A stretch of DNA of 64,000 nucleotides from the NCBI GenBank assembly GCA_037447655.1, contig JBBHKE010001395.1, positions 762,133 through 826,132 on the forward strand, in the 5' to 3' direction. The notes below the pieces were generated by a model. That model was not told where the DNA came from. It ran no database searches and worked only from the letters and a program-made list of their open reading frames with translations. Shown piece by piece: positions 47,357-58,679 of this stretch. This stretch comes from Zygnema cylindricum (taxonomy: Eukaryota > Streptophyta > Zygnematophyceae > Zygnematales > Zygnemataceae). How positions within the stretch are numbered: the stretch's first letter is position 1; every line of letters begins with the position of its first letter. A program made the translations under genes and the position numbers.

Positions 47357-48630
47357 CTATGGCGTCGTCATCCTCTCCACCACCGAAAAAGAGGAAACTA
47401 GTGCGAGTGGGACAAGGAGACCCGAACCGTCCCGAGAGATTGCTAAGGGCGGCGGAGGCCATGGTGGAAGCAAGCAGGCGAAGAGAAGTCGAAGTGGAGC
47501 CGGAACCGGAGGAAAGCGCCAGCAGCGAGGCAGGACCGGCAGAAACCAGTGGAGGAGAGGGGTCAGAAAACTCACAGGACCCTGAATACACCCCAACTCG
47601 GGAAGGTGATCAGGAATTTCAAGCGGACCATGAGTTGTCGGAGGCGGAGGAACCGGAACGCGACCCAACGCCTCCGCCAATTGAGGAGCGCGCCTCAGAT
47701 TTAGAGGTGATGCGGGACCCGAACAAGGAGAGCACCGCGGACGAGTAGTCGTCTGAGAGTGCGGAGAGGAAGGCAGAGGAACAATACCCCAGTGGTGACG
47801 ATGTATTTCTCTTGCGCGAAAACCGAAGAGATTCGGAGGAGGAGAGTGAACAGGGAGAGGAAATCCCCGACTATCTCTTCCCACTACCGGTCGACACCCA
47901 ACATCCGGACCTCGCCTTCAGCTTCGCCAAAAGGTTTTATTGGAACCCCTCGGAGTGGCCCGAGGAATGACGTATAGGGAAGCCTGGAGATCCTATCCAT
48001 ATCCCTGCCGACGTTCCGTCACACCCAGCGTGGAATTTCATGCGGACCAAGGACCTGGGGAATAATCATAAAGGCTATGTGCAGTTGAATCCTCACACCT
48101 TACCGTTCGTGGAAGTGGTAGAGGACAACTACAGGTACAAGATTGATGTTCCCGGGTTACTCCGCCATTATCACCCGTGGGATGTCCGCCTCCACGACAT
48201 CATCTCTCGAGCGGAGGTCACCCCTGAGGTGTGAGTACTCAAGCTGGCTCGAAGGAATGCTCTATAGCGTGGCCGAGCTGCAAGAAAACACGTGTCCTTC
48301 AAGTTACGGAAGGTACCTCGGTGGGAACCGGCGGACGAGGAACCAGAGGAAGTTTCCCCAGTGGCTGAACCCGAACCCAGGATTCCGGAACCCGAGGAGC
48401 CTGCATCAGCAGACGTTCCGCAGCAACCCAAAGTACCCAAGGTTGAGGAAGGAGAAAATCAGGTTCGGGAACGCATCACTCGGAGGCGGTTGGCAGCTGC
48501 AGACCATCACATCGCGTTACTGGAGACCCGATGTGAACAGCTCCAACAACAACTCGAAGCCCTTCGCCAGGAGTTTGAAGAGTATTGCGAGGAAACATAT
48601 GACATACTTCGGCAATTACAGTTTCCCTGA
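47357..48630 (+). pseudogene. Extra reading frame between gypsy pol and 3' LTR
   Basis: One frame, the same as that of pol from 44851, runs from MASSSSPPPKKRKLVRVG at 47357 to TGA 48628 with stops at 47746 (TAG), about 47968 (TGA) and 48232 (TGA), and one more in the 48234-48291 stretch. The N-terminus has a basic PPPKKRKL cluster like a nuclear signal. A long acidic, proline-rich middle follows. Then comes a patch with structure (DVPSHPAWNFMRTKDLG, YRYKIDVPGLLRHYHPWD) and a C-terminal probable coiled coil (LETRCEQLQQQLEALRQ). I see no transmembrane segment or envelope-like motif. I do not recognise the family; it sits where env-position or additional ORFs occur in some plant gypsy elements. 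Confidence 0.65.
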
Positions 48631-48676
48631 GTCAATCAAAGTACAGCGGGACGCTGAACCCTTTAGTGGAAGGCAG

Positions 48677-49158
48677 TGTAACAGGGTTACAGAATTGGGT
48701 ACTTAGTGGCTGGGGCTAGACTGCTATTGTTGCGATTTCAGAGCAACGTAGTTGCGATTCCAGAGCAGCGTAGCTGCGATTCTAGACCAGCACAGCATAG
48801 TAGCATAGCAACTTAGTAGCGCAGCAGCGCAGCATAGCAACGCCGCAAAATTTAGATGGAACTGTATAGTTCTAGAAGGAAGTTTTGGATAGATCTTGGT
48901 TGGCCGCGAAGGCCCATGTGTACAGCTATATAGTACTAAGTTGACTAGCAGTTAGCTAGTTTAAATAGGCGAGTAGACCTAGTGAATGGGACACCTGAAG
49001 TAGACCGACACAGCTAGCGCAACCTTGTACTTTCTCTCAAGTAAATAAGCTAAACCTTGTCTGTGAGTTCTGTGTATTCTTGATGTTGCTACGGGAAGAT
49101 CCTTGGTGTTTTCCGCTGTGCACTGTAACGTGTTGTGGTGTATTGTGCTTCTTTTACA
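48677..49158 (+). repeat. 3' LTR of the gypsy element
   Basis: Same length as the 5' LTR (482 bp) with scattered, mostly transition-type differences. It ends CTTTTACA and is followed by the duplicated GAAGC. Confidence 0.95.
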
Positions 49159-49163
49159 GAAGC

Positions 49164-52100
49164 TATGGGGGGAGGGAGCAGAAAAATTGGATCGACGAGT
49201 TTGGACCCAGGGCTCCCAAAGGTTTATGTCATTTTTGTAAGAAACTTAGGCACTATATGGCAGAGTGCACTAAACTAACCGAGCTTCGGTTAAAGGAGGG
49301 GCAGACCGGTGGTACCCCGAGGGGAAAGAAAAGGCCGTTGTGACACAAGTACATGAGGCGGAATCCGAGGATGAGGACGATGAGCTCCTTTTAGATGAGG
49401 AGTTGGAGGCGAAAAATAAGGTCGAAATTCCACGAAGGCAGAAATGTACTTACGGTGGATTGAAAGGTGAAGCACGCTGGATTGTAGATTCAGGTGCCTC
49501 CATGCACATGTGTAAAGATAGGCACCTGTTCACTAAGATAAGAAAGATTCCCATCGTAGAGATAGAGTACGAGGATGGGAGGATAGTCATCACTACTCTT
49601 GTAGGATCGGTAGATTTGAAAGTGTTAGTAGAAGGAAATACATCCATAGTAACATTCTCCGATGTATTGTTTATTCCGGAGCTGAACAAAAACCTCATCT
49701 CTACATCTGTTTTAGATGATAAGGGTTTTTTTACTAGCACTAGGGAAGGAGTCTTTACTGCTAGTTTTGAGGAGGATGTATATTTCATTGATGAGAAAGG
49801 TAGCCATGGGATGTTTAGGCTGGTTTTAAGTAATGAAACGAAGAAACTTTATTATGCTGGTGTTCATGATATTATGATGTGGCATAAGAGGCTTAGGCAT
49901 GTGAATCTAGACAAGTTAAGAGAGATGAAAAAGATGGGAGTGGTGGAAGGCATTAAGTTTAGCGAGAATGATAAGTATTGTAGTGGATGTGCTCAAGGTA
50001 AAACACACAGATTACCATTTCCTAAAATAACCACATATAAGGGAGAAAAAATTCTAGATCTAGTACACACAGATATTTGGGGACCGGCTAAAGTGCCCTC
50101 ACCGGGGGGGAAGAGATTTATGGTGACTATCACTGATGATTGGTCTCGGTATTCCCGAGTGTATTTTTTGAAAAACAAGTCCGAAGCTCAGGATTGTTTT
50201 AGACAATATAAAGCATGGAGTGAAAAACTCCATGAAACTCCAATCAAGAGAATAAGGAGTGAAAATGGTGGAGAGTACACTTCTAACCAGTTTGAGGATT
50301 TTCTTAGGGAAGATGGGGTCCAACACCAAAAGACAGTTCCAGAAATCCCGGAACAGAATAGGGTAGCTGAAAGGTTAAATAGAACACTGAGTGATAGTGT
50401 TAGAAGTATGTTGTCAGATGAGAAGATAGGAAAAAGGTTTTGGGCAGAAGCAATGAACTGTGCTAATTACCTCAAAAATAGAGTTCTTACTTCAGCTATA
50501 AAGTATCAACCACCTTATGATAGATGAACAGGCCGGAAACCAGACATATCTCACTTAAAGGTTTTCGGTAGTCAAGTATTCAGTCTAGATACAGATCGGT
50601 CTAATTGGAAGCTAGATCCTAAAGGAAAACCGGGATACTTATTAGGATATGACGAGGATGTTAAAGTATATAGAGTTTATGATCTAAAAAAGGAAGATAT
50701 AATCTTAGTAAAACATCTAGTAGTTATGGATGAAGGAAAGTCCGTGGATCCCTTCAAATATACAAAGTCAGTAAAAATCAGATTTGAGTCAGAAAATTCT
50801 GATGACTTTGAGCTTCCTAACTATCCTGGTTTTAGAAAAGATGACATTCTTGCAGATACAAATCAGACCGAAAAGGACTCGGTTTTGGAAACTCCGGTGA
50901 CAACTCTACCCGAAGAGGAAGACGTGGTGGAAATTGATTCGGAATCAAGGGATAGGGGAGAAGCCAAGTTTGTTTGAAAGGATCCACGAGAACCATCTAT
51001 TCCTGCCTCAGATTTTGAGGGGGGAAGGAGAAGTAGCAAAAGACTACAAGAAAAACAGGTTAATAACAAGGTAACTAAACTATCTCATCAAGATGAACCT
51101 CAAACTTATGGAGAGGCGATGACTTGTCCAGAAAGAAACCGGTGGAAGACATCCATCAATGAGGAGATGGCCTCAATTATGGCAGCCGATACTTGGGAGC
51201 TGGTGGATTGTCCACCTAACCGTAAACCAATCGGTTGTAAGTGGCTTTTCAAATTAAAACCCAACATAGATAACACAATCGAGCGCTACAAGGCCCCTCC
51301 GTCCGCATACTTCTCAGCCTGGCAGCAGCGGAAGACATGGAAGTGCACCAGATGGACATCAAGACAACCTTTTTGCATGGAGAATTGGAAGAGGAGATCT
51401 TCATGCAACAACCCGAAGGGTTTGTGGAGGAAGGAGAGGAGAGTAAGGTATGCCGGCTGATTAAATCTCTTTATGGTTTGAAACAGGCGCCTCGACAGTG
51501 GAATAAGAAGCTTGATGAGTTTCTTACCGATCTGGAATATATCCGGATCAGCTCTGATCACTCAATCTATGTTTTCGAAGATGAGGAAGGTTTTATATTT
51601 ATTGCAATTTATGTTGATGATTTGCTTGTTTTAAGTAAATCAATGGAAAAAATTAATAAACTGAAAACCGATCTTAAGGGGAGATTTGAAATGAAGGATA
51701 TGGGGGAAGCAAAATATATTTTGGGAATTCAAGTAGAGAGAGACCGAAAAAGAAATATTGTAAGATTGACTCAAAAGGAAGCAATAGGGAACATGCTTGA
51801 AAAATTTCAAATGGATAAAGTTAATAGTTGTAGAACTCCAATGGGGTTGAAGAACGGAAGTGAGGGGAGTGAGGAAGAAGGAGTCATAGTCTTAGACGAG
51901 GAATTATCTCTTGAAGAACAGAAGTTCATGCAGACTATTCGTTACACAAAAAGTAGTGAGAAGTCTAATCTATTTTATGAATTGTACCCGGCCGGATTTA
52001 GCTGCAGCTGTAGGAGTGCTGAGTAGAAGTCTAAATGCTCCCACTAAGAGGGATTGGGAGGCAGCTAAGAGAGTCCTTAGATACTTGATAGGAACTAGGG

Positions 52101-52603
52101 ATCTATGGTTGCATATGGGTGGGGAGAATACTGACACCACTACTTGGAGTGATTCCAGTTATGGTGATGCTCCGATGAGGAGATGCACTTCTGGATATGT
52201 ATTATATGTGGGTGATGGGGCTTGTTGTTGGAGTAGCAAACAGCAAAAGGTTATTGCTCAGTCCACCATGGAGGCTGAGTATATGGCCTCTTGCTCTGCT
52301 GTAAATGAATTGATGTGGGTCAAGTCTTTGCTTGGTGAGCTTGGTCATCTTAAGAGTGGTGTGCAGAAAATATTTTGTGATAATCAGGCAGCAATTGCTA
52401 ATTCTGCCAATCCTAAACATCATTTTAAAGCTAAACACATGGACATTAGACTCAGCTTTGTTAGAGATAAAGTAGAAAAGAAAATAATCAGTTTAGAGTA
52501 CTAACCAGATAGTGAGATGGTAGCAGATATGATGACCAAACCTGTGCCTTCCCCTAAGCTAATTTTTTTGCAGGGAAAAGTGTGGTCTGAAATTAAAGAT
52601 TGA
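49164..52603 (+). pseudogene. Copia-1 gag end and pol (broken)
   Basis: Gag resumes after the gypsy insertion and carries a zinc knuckle CHFCKKLRHYMAEC near 49230. Protease has IVDSGASMHMC near 49480. The pre-integrase zinc site spans KRLRHVNLDK and YCSGCAQGK. Integrase contains LVHTDIWGP, ITDDWSRYSRV and an E within EQNRVAERLNR. Reverse transcriptase has the YVDD box near 51610, and RNase H has WSDSSYGD and FCDNQAAIA. The frame is broken by TGA at 50525 (expected Trp before TGRKPDISHL), TGA near 50975 and TAA at 52501. A deletion at about 51288-51305 removes the start of the catalytic fold and shifts frame, so ILLSLAAAEDMEVH is read in another frame. A further shift lies near 51950-52000. 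Confidence 0.93.
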
Positions 52604-52607
52604 CTAG

Positions 52608-52620
52608 AAAATAAGGGGAG
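52608..52620 (+). other. Polypurine tract of Copia-1
   Basis: AAAATAAGGGGAG directly precedes the LTR start TGTAG at 52621; it primes plus-strand synthesis in the family. The same tract precedes the LTR of Copia-2 on the minus strand at about 55485-55497. Confidence 0.85.
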
Positions 52621-53676
52621 TGTAGAAATTTATGGTCTTTTAAAGTATTTTCTATGTCTAAATAGAAATAAGAAAGAAGCCGGGGCAGTCTACCTCTAAC
52701 TTCTCTCTCCAACTCTCAAACTTGTTGCAGTCACTGAGAAATTCGAGAGGGAGCTAGAGCCATGGCTACCTAGGCTATCAGAGGTTTACGGGAAAATATA
52801 TATTAGTTAGGGGTTTAATTTACTAAAAGATATGTGGCGGCCACAGGATTTGATCCTGGTACCTATCGGCCGGCAGACAGCCGGTAGTAGTTAGCCTTAG
52901 CCGTTAAATCTAGGAGTAGTGTTAAATATTATATGGTTTGATAATTATTCAAACATTCATATGTAAGATAGTTCATTTAACTGTAACTGATTACGAGAGA
53001 CATATATCTAGTAAATGTAAAAGTACGGATTCCGGTACGGATAACAAACCAATACTGCGCATTTATTTCTTTAATGAAACGAATACCGCGCATGTATTTA
53101 TTACGGCTACGATTAAATGTGAATTTAATCGGACGGCCGGAATTAACACCGATATCGCGGAAGAGGATTTCGGCGGTTTGTGGTCATCGCCACATCCGAT
53201 GACACGTGGCAAAATTACATTGGATCGTGGTATCTCCGGAGATTACGGCACCGAATCCGGATATGACATGTGTCGACATTTAGGCCATGTCGTACAATGT
53301 CCGTACAGAAAGTACACCGGCAGCTGTACTTTTGTGTACGGAACTGAAATCTGATTGGTTCCGTACATTAGTAGATACAGTCTGTGAGAGAGATAGGACT
53401 TAGAAAAATTAGAAGATAGGACCCTCTCTCCCAAAGAGCTTCTGTACAAAAGGTCAACTTTGACCCTCCAAAACTTACTGCTCAGGGGAGCAAATTCAGA
53501 GATTCTTTTTCCTATCGACTCAGGGGAGTCTTAACTTCACAGGGGTGATGTTGGTCAAAGTTATTTATTGCCACGGTGGCACTTATTTTTGCTGAAACAC
53601 AAAGGGGTCAGGGTTATCCTAGAGGCTTCTTGGAAGTTGTCCACTCTGAGGACTTATGGAGGTCTCAGTTAATTTA
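52621..53676 (+). repeat. 3' LTR of Copia-1
   Basis: Starts TGTAGAAATTTATGG after the polypurine tract. The end is placed by similarity of 'ctctgaggac..atggaggtctcag' to the ends of the other Copia LTRs. The exact last base is uncertain by a few positions. No 5' LTR for this copy is in the window. Confidence 0.75.
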
Positions 53677-54088
53677 CTCGTGCAATAAACCCCCAATCCG
53701 CAAATCCGTTCAAACCTCCACATTAACTCCGGTAATTACGTAAGCAAGCAAATACACGCACGCATATGCGAAACTGAATCTTCCAAAAACAACAGTAGGT
53801 AGTCGTGATTAGGCAGACTAAGGCTTAGTGAGATTTAGGTACCTCTCTCTAAGGGAGCTTGTAACATAAAGGTCATCTTTGACCAGCCATAACTTACTGC
53901 TCAAGGGAGCAAATTCAGTAATTCTTTTTGCGTTTGACTCAAGGGAGTCTTCTCCTCACAGGGGTGAGGGTGGTCAGAATATTTGTGTGCCTGGGCGGCA
54001 CTTATTCAGTGGGAAAGCGGAAGGGCCAAATATTATCCTAGAGGCTTTACATAGGCTGCTCATTCTGTGGGTCAATGGAGACCACAAT
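53677..54088 (+). repeat. Unassigned 130 bp plus a partial Copia LTR
   Basis: The first 130 bp are unassigned. From about 53806 ('ggcttagtgagatttagg') to 54088 the sequence matches the 3' half of the Copia LTRs in plus orientation and ends GGAGACCACA, next to Copia-3 integrase sequence on the minus strand. The left part of this LTR is missing. Confidence 0.65.
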
Positions 54089-54294
54089 ATTTCATTTAAA
54101 ATAAGACAGTCCCTCAAATTTATTTTTCAAGAAATAGATTATAGTATACCTAGACCTATCATCAGTGATAGTAAGCATAAATATTTTCCCTCTAATTTAC
54201 AGAACTTTGTCTGGTCCCCATATATCAGTATGAACTAGATCTAAGACCTTTTCACCTTTATTGGTTGCGCTTTTTGGGAAAGGTAATCTATCGC
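54089..54294 (-). pseudogene. Copia-3 integrase fragment
   Basis: Minus-strand frame: GDRLPFPKSATNKGEKVLDL, VHTDIWGPDKV, then after a stop LTITDDRSRYTIIYFLKNKF. It continues the CSGCAQGK sequence that ends at 58680 on the other side of Copia-2, so the two pieces were one gene before Copia-2 inserted. It stops abruptly at about 54089 against a plus-oriented LTR fragment. Confidence 0.8.
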
Positions 54295-54299
54295 CCTTA

Positions 54300-55484
54300 T
54301 ATAACTCTAAGACCTCCATAGGTCCTCAAAGTAGGCAGCTCTCAAGAATCTTATCTAGTAAGTGCAGACTCCTAGTTGATATAAACCCAAATGATTGACC
54401 CCTTGACAATCGAAACCCCAATACAACTTCACCCTTGTGAAATAAGACTTTCTGGGTACTCAATTCCACCACAGAATGCAAAGTTAGAATGTGAGTTTTG
54501 GACACATTCACCCACTTTGAATTTCCCTTAGAAATGTTGCCACCTTGGCAGGCAAAAAATCTAACCGACTGCACCCCTGTGTAGCGTGGACTACTCTGAG
54601 TCCACAGCAAAAATAATCACTGAATTTGGTCAACCAAGTTAGTTCTAATTAAATGGCAAAGTTTGCCTATTTATACAAGTACTCTCTGAAGAGAGGCGGC
54701 TACCTACCAAAATTATTTTAAGTCCTAAAACCCCTCTCTAAGCCCCCTTATACTAAGGTATGGACCAATCGTAAGACTGTACCGTACAAGAAAGTACATG
54801 TACCGGAGTACTTTCTATACGGTTCCTGTACGACATCGACATAATGTGACATTTGTCACATCCAAAATTGTCATCTCGCGTTCTGGGGATCCCGCAACCC
54901 TCTTGGATCTTGCCACGTGTCATCCGGAGTGGCGGTGCCCAAAAAACGCCAAGTTGCCCACTCCGGAATCCTGGCTCGCACCACGACCGTTCGATGAAGA
55001 CCGACATTTAAAATTGGTCGTCTAAATAATTGCGCGTTATATGTTTCACGTTTGAAACAAATGCGCGATACCCATTTCGAGTTAATCCTAAATCCGTACA
55101 ATACAAACTGTATCTATGTCTTACTATCCCGTTAAATGAATTAGTATAAATGTTTATGTTTATATATTTATAGTACTTTATATGTTCTAGCGCTGGTCTT
55201 AGACTACAGGATAAAGCTACCGGCTACTGGATTCTTGACAGACGTCAAGAAGCAGGATCAAGTCCTTGGTTCGTCAAGACACTTTTGGTAAACCTACCTA
55301 ATACTACAACCTGGCTCTCTTTCTGGGTAGCATGGGCAGCCATGGCTCTGGCTTCCTCTCCAAACTTTAGTGACTACGACAAGTGTGGGGGTTTGGAGAG
55401 TGGTGCGAGAGGCACGCTGCCTTTGCTGACTTCCTCTTTTTGATTTTCTCTTATTCAAACCTAGAAAATACATACCTTTCAACA
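54300..55484 (-). repeat. 3' LTR of Copia-2
   Basis: On the minus strand it starts TGTTGAAAGGTATG at 55484 and ends AGAGTTATA at 54300, 1185 bp. It is very similar to the LTR at 57489-58674 but not identical. Confidence 0.9.
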
Positions 55485-57474
55485 CTCCCCTTATTTTCTA
55501 GTCTACTTTCCTTTCAACTCCTACCAAATACATTTTTTTTTTCTTCTTTCTTTTCTTCTTATAAATCTTTAAGGAAATAACCTCATATTCAAAAAGGTCT
55601 GTTAGATGTGCTGAAATAAACATTGCATCTTGTTGATTACACATTTTATTTAGCATCCCACTTTTCATAAATCGGAACATAGATTTTATCCACCTAATCT
55701 CTTTTCCATCCACACAAAAACCAATTTTCCTCTTTCTATTCAAACAGCCAGCCCTATCTCCAATCTGCAACACAAACCCAGATGCTAACCCTTTTACATG
55801 CACACCTTCATATATGACATCACTCCCATTAGTGATGTCAAAACCATTACCCCCCAAATTTATCCTTAAAGAAAGAGTCCCTAGTAAATTCCTCATAAAA
55901 TCTACATCTTCCTAACTCATATTTTTATCCATGATAATTACCTCATTTTCTGAACTTTCCTCACTCTCTCCCATGGAATTCTTTTCACTATCACTTTCTA
56001 TTTTTATTCCCAAAATATATTTCTCCCCTAAACCTTTCATTAAATATTCCTCTTCTCCCCTATTTTTTAAATCCCCCTCTAGATTTAATTTTCCCCTTTC
56101 CATGGAATCCGTTGAAGTACCTTTTTCCGACCACTTTTATGTTTCCAAAATATCCATAAAATTATCCTCATTATTTTTATTTTTATCCATTTAAATTATG
56201 GATCCTAGATCTGACTTTCTCATTTCTAAGTCATACTTTCTACACTCATTGACATCCTTATCATGTCTAACTCCCTCAAGTGCCTCCCTTCCCTTTACTT
56301 CCATTATTCCTCCAAAAGCACACTGTTGCTTTCGTGGAATTTCTGTGTGCCTTTCTCTCTTCCCCATATTACAGATGTGAAGAAGCTCCAAAATTTCTTC
56401 ATCCTCTTTCTCCTCTTCCTCTTTTCCTCCTCATTCACATTCCAATTCTAATTTCTTCCAAACAAGGACACTCCTCCATATAATGACCCGGTTCCCTACA
56501 AAATAAGAAAACCCTTTTTTTCAAAGCTCCCTTTTTTTTTCCTCTCCCTCTTTTTCCACAAAAGTTGCGATAAGGTTTACCTTTGTCTTTCTTCCTCCCA
56601 TCACGCTTCCGCTTGTCACCGTCATTCTTTTCATCACGCTTCTGCTTGTCACCGCCGTTCCTCTCATCACGCTTCCGCCAGTCACCACCAGCTGTTAGTG
56701 CATTCACCCTGTCACTTCCCCTACGAAGCTCCAAAGTGCTTTCCCTCACAAGAATTATCCCCATGGTAGTGCTCTAAGTCCATGAGGAGCCACCCATTTC
56801 CTGCATACGGTTAATGATGTTTTCGCACTCATTTGGGAGTTTCATGATTAGTGTGTTAATCTTTCTCTCCTCAGATACTACATATCCCGCACTAGCAAGC
56901 TCAATATATAACGCAACAATATCATTCCAAAACTCTATCATGCTACCGCCTTTATAAACATAAGCCTCTATTTCCTGTTTTACTAACTGATGCCTCTGTA
57001 TAGTCTCACTTTTATAAATCTGACTTAGTGTTTCCCAAATTTCTAATGACTTGGTTAGATTTAAAAGAGTGATAGCTATGGATTTAGACACATTTCTAAG
57101 TATAAGATGTTTTGTTATAGTGTTTTTATACTCCCAAATTTTATAGTTAATTTCTTCAGTTTTAGTTTTAACCCCTACAAGTGGGACCGTAGCCGAGAGC
57201 CTATCTCCCCTCACCATAGGTGTTCTTTTTCCTTTCTCCCCTTTTTACCCTTCTATAGAAAAGATTTTCCCTTTACCTTCCGTTGCATCTGAAATCCGGT
57301 TGGTTTTCTAGGAAGTCTCGGTTGAATATCCGTAGTGAGTTCCACCAAAGCCCGGTGGTGGACACCTCACTTTTCCCGAAACAATTCCCTATAAGTGCTT
57401 TTCGAAAAGCAATCCCTCCATCGTAAACTCCCAATAAATGAAGCGTGTTCCATCAAACATAGGCACCCTAGATG
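55485..57474 (-). pseudogene. Copia-2 internal coding remnant
   Basis: Gag begins near 57450 with PMFDGTRFIYWEFTMEG and continues through NKLYKSETIQRHQLVKQEI and IMKLPNECENIINRMQEM. A degenerate zinc knuckle FCREPGHYMEEC lies near 56490, where the first cysteine is lost. Then come an acidic linker, a reverse transcriptase scrap (GLGEKYILGIKIESD, near 56020) and an RNase H scrap (GLASGFVLQIGDRAGCLNRK, near 55760). The missing pol core suggests a deletion derivative that depended on other copies for movement. Confidence 0.8.
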
Positions 57475-57488
57475 GTGGGCCCATAACC
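57475..57488 (-). other. Copia-2 primer binding site, half-tRNA type
   Basis: Minus-strand GGTTATGGGCCCAC abuts the 5' LTR. Its complement GTGGGCCCATAACC is the anticodon arm of plant initiator tRNA-Met as I recall it; the match extends at least one more base. Primers cut at the anticodon arm are known for Drosophila copia and yeast Ty5. Confidence 0.8.
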
Positions 57489-58674
57489 TTTTACTCTGAG
57501 ACCTCCAGAGGTCCTCAGAGTAGGTACCTCTCAATAAGCTTATCTAGTTAGTGCCGACTTCAAGTTAATACAAACTTAAATGATTGACCTTTTGACAATC
57601 AAAACCCCAATACAACTTCACCCCTGTGAAATAAGACTTTCTGTGTGCTCTATTCCACCAAAGAATGCAAAGTTAAAATATGAGTTTTGGACACATTCAC
57701 CCACTTTGACTTTCCCTTAAAAATGCACCCACCCTGGCAGTCAAAAACTTTGACCAACTACACCCCTATGTAGCGTGGACTCTTTTGAGTCCGCAGCAAA
57801 AAGAATCACTGAATTTGGTCAACCGACTGAGTTGTAATTAAATGGCAAAGTTTGTCTATTTATAGAGGTGCTCTCTGGGAAAGAGGCGGCTACCTACCAA
57901 AATTATTCTAAGTCCTAAAACCCCTCTCTAAGGCCCCTAGTAGTAAGGTACGGACTAATCGTAAGAACGTACCGTACAAGAAAGTACATGTACCGGTGTA
58001 CTTTCTGTAGGGTCCATGTACGACATCGCCATAATGTGACATTTGTCAGATGAAGAATTGTCAACTCGCGTTTCGGAGATCCCGCGACCCTCTAGGATCA
58101 TGCCACGTGTCATCCGGAGTGGCGGTGCCCAAAAAATCCAAGCTGCCCACTTCGGATTCTTGGCTCGCACCACGGCCGTTCGATGAAGACCGACATTTAA
58201 AATTGGCCGTCTAAATAATTGCGCGTTATATGTTTCATGTTTGAAACAAATGCGCGATATCCATTTCGAGATAATCTGTAGTCTGTACAATACAAACTGT
58301 ATCTATGTCTTACTATCCCGTTAAATGAATTAGTATAAATGTTTATGTTTGTATATTTATTGTACTCTATATATTCTAGCGTTGGTTGTAGACTACATGT
58401 TAAAGCTATCGGCTGCTAGATTCTTGACGGACGTCAGGTACCAGGATCAAGTCCTTGGTCCATCAAGACACTTTTGGTAAACCTACCTAATACTACAACC
58501 TGTCTCTCTTTTTGGGCAGCATGGGCATCCATGGCTCTGGCTTCCTCTCCAACCTTCAGTGATTGCGACAAGTGTGGGGGTTTGGAGAGTGGTGCGAGAG
58601 GCAGGCTGCCTTTGCTGACTTCCTCTTTTTGATTTTCCCTTTATTTAAACCTAGAAAATACATACATTTCAACA
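57489..58674 (-). repeat. 5' LTR of Copia-2
   Basis: On the minus strand it starts TGTTGAAATGTATG at 58674 and ends AGAGTAAAA at 57489, 1186 bp, next to the primer site. It contains the CGACAAGTGTG segment also seen at the window's left edge. Confidence 0.9.
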
Positions 58675-58679
58675 CCTTA

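Larger units (their letters stand above)
41875..49158 (+). mobile_element. Ty3/gypsy (chromovirus) LTR retrotransposon
   Basis: A full-length element of 7284 bp with two LTRs of 482 bp each, starting TGTAACAGGG and ending TTTTACA. The five bases GAAGC flank it on both sides (41870-41874 and 49159-49163), a perfect target-site duplication. Order: LTR, primer site, gag with zinc knuckle, protease, reverse transcriptase, RNase H, integrase, chromodomain, an extra frame, LTR. About twenty differences between the LTRs by eye suggest an insertion that is not recent. It is inserted into the gag of Copia-1. Confidence 0.97.
54300..58674 (-). mobile_element. Copia-2, internally deleted LTR retrotransposon
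   Basis: Two LTRs (57489-58674, 5'; 54300-55484, 3') flank an internal part of about 2.0 kb. CCTTA on the plus strand duplicates at 54295-54299 and 58675-58679, a perfect 5-bp target-site duplication. The internal part has gag and scraps of reverse transcriptase and RNase H but no protease, integrase or catalytic core, so the copy is non-autonomous. It is inserted in Copia-3. Confidence 0.92.

Noticed and set aside
47256-47884. Minus-strand frames opposite the extra gypsy frame
   Set aside because: They are shadows of the plus-strand coding sequence; their composition mirrors its codons.
42464-50527. TGA read as tryptophan (alternative genetic code)
   Set aside because: TAG and TAA also interrupt the same reading frames, one of them at a tryptophan position, and Copia-1 pol ends naturally at TGA. 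Mutation explains the pattern better.
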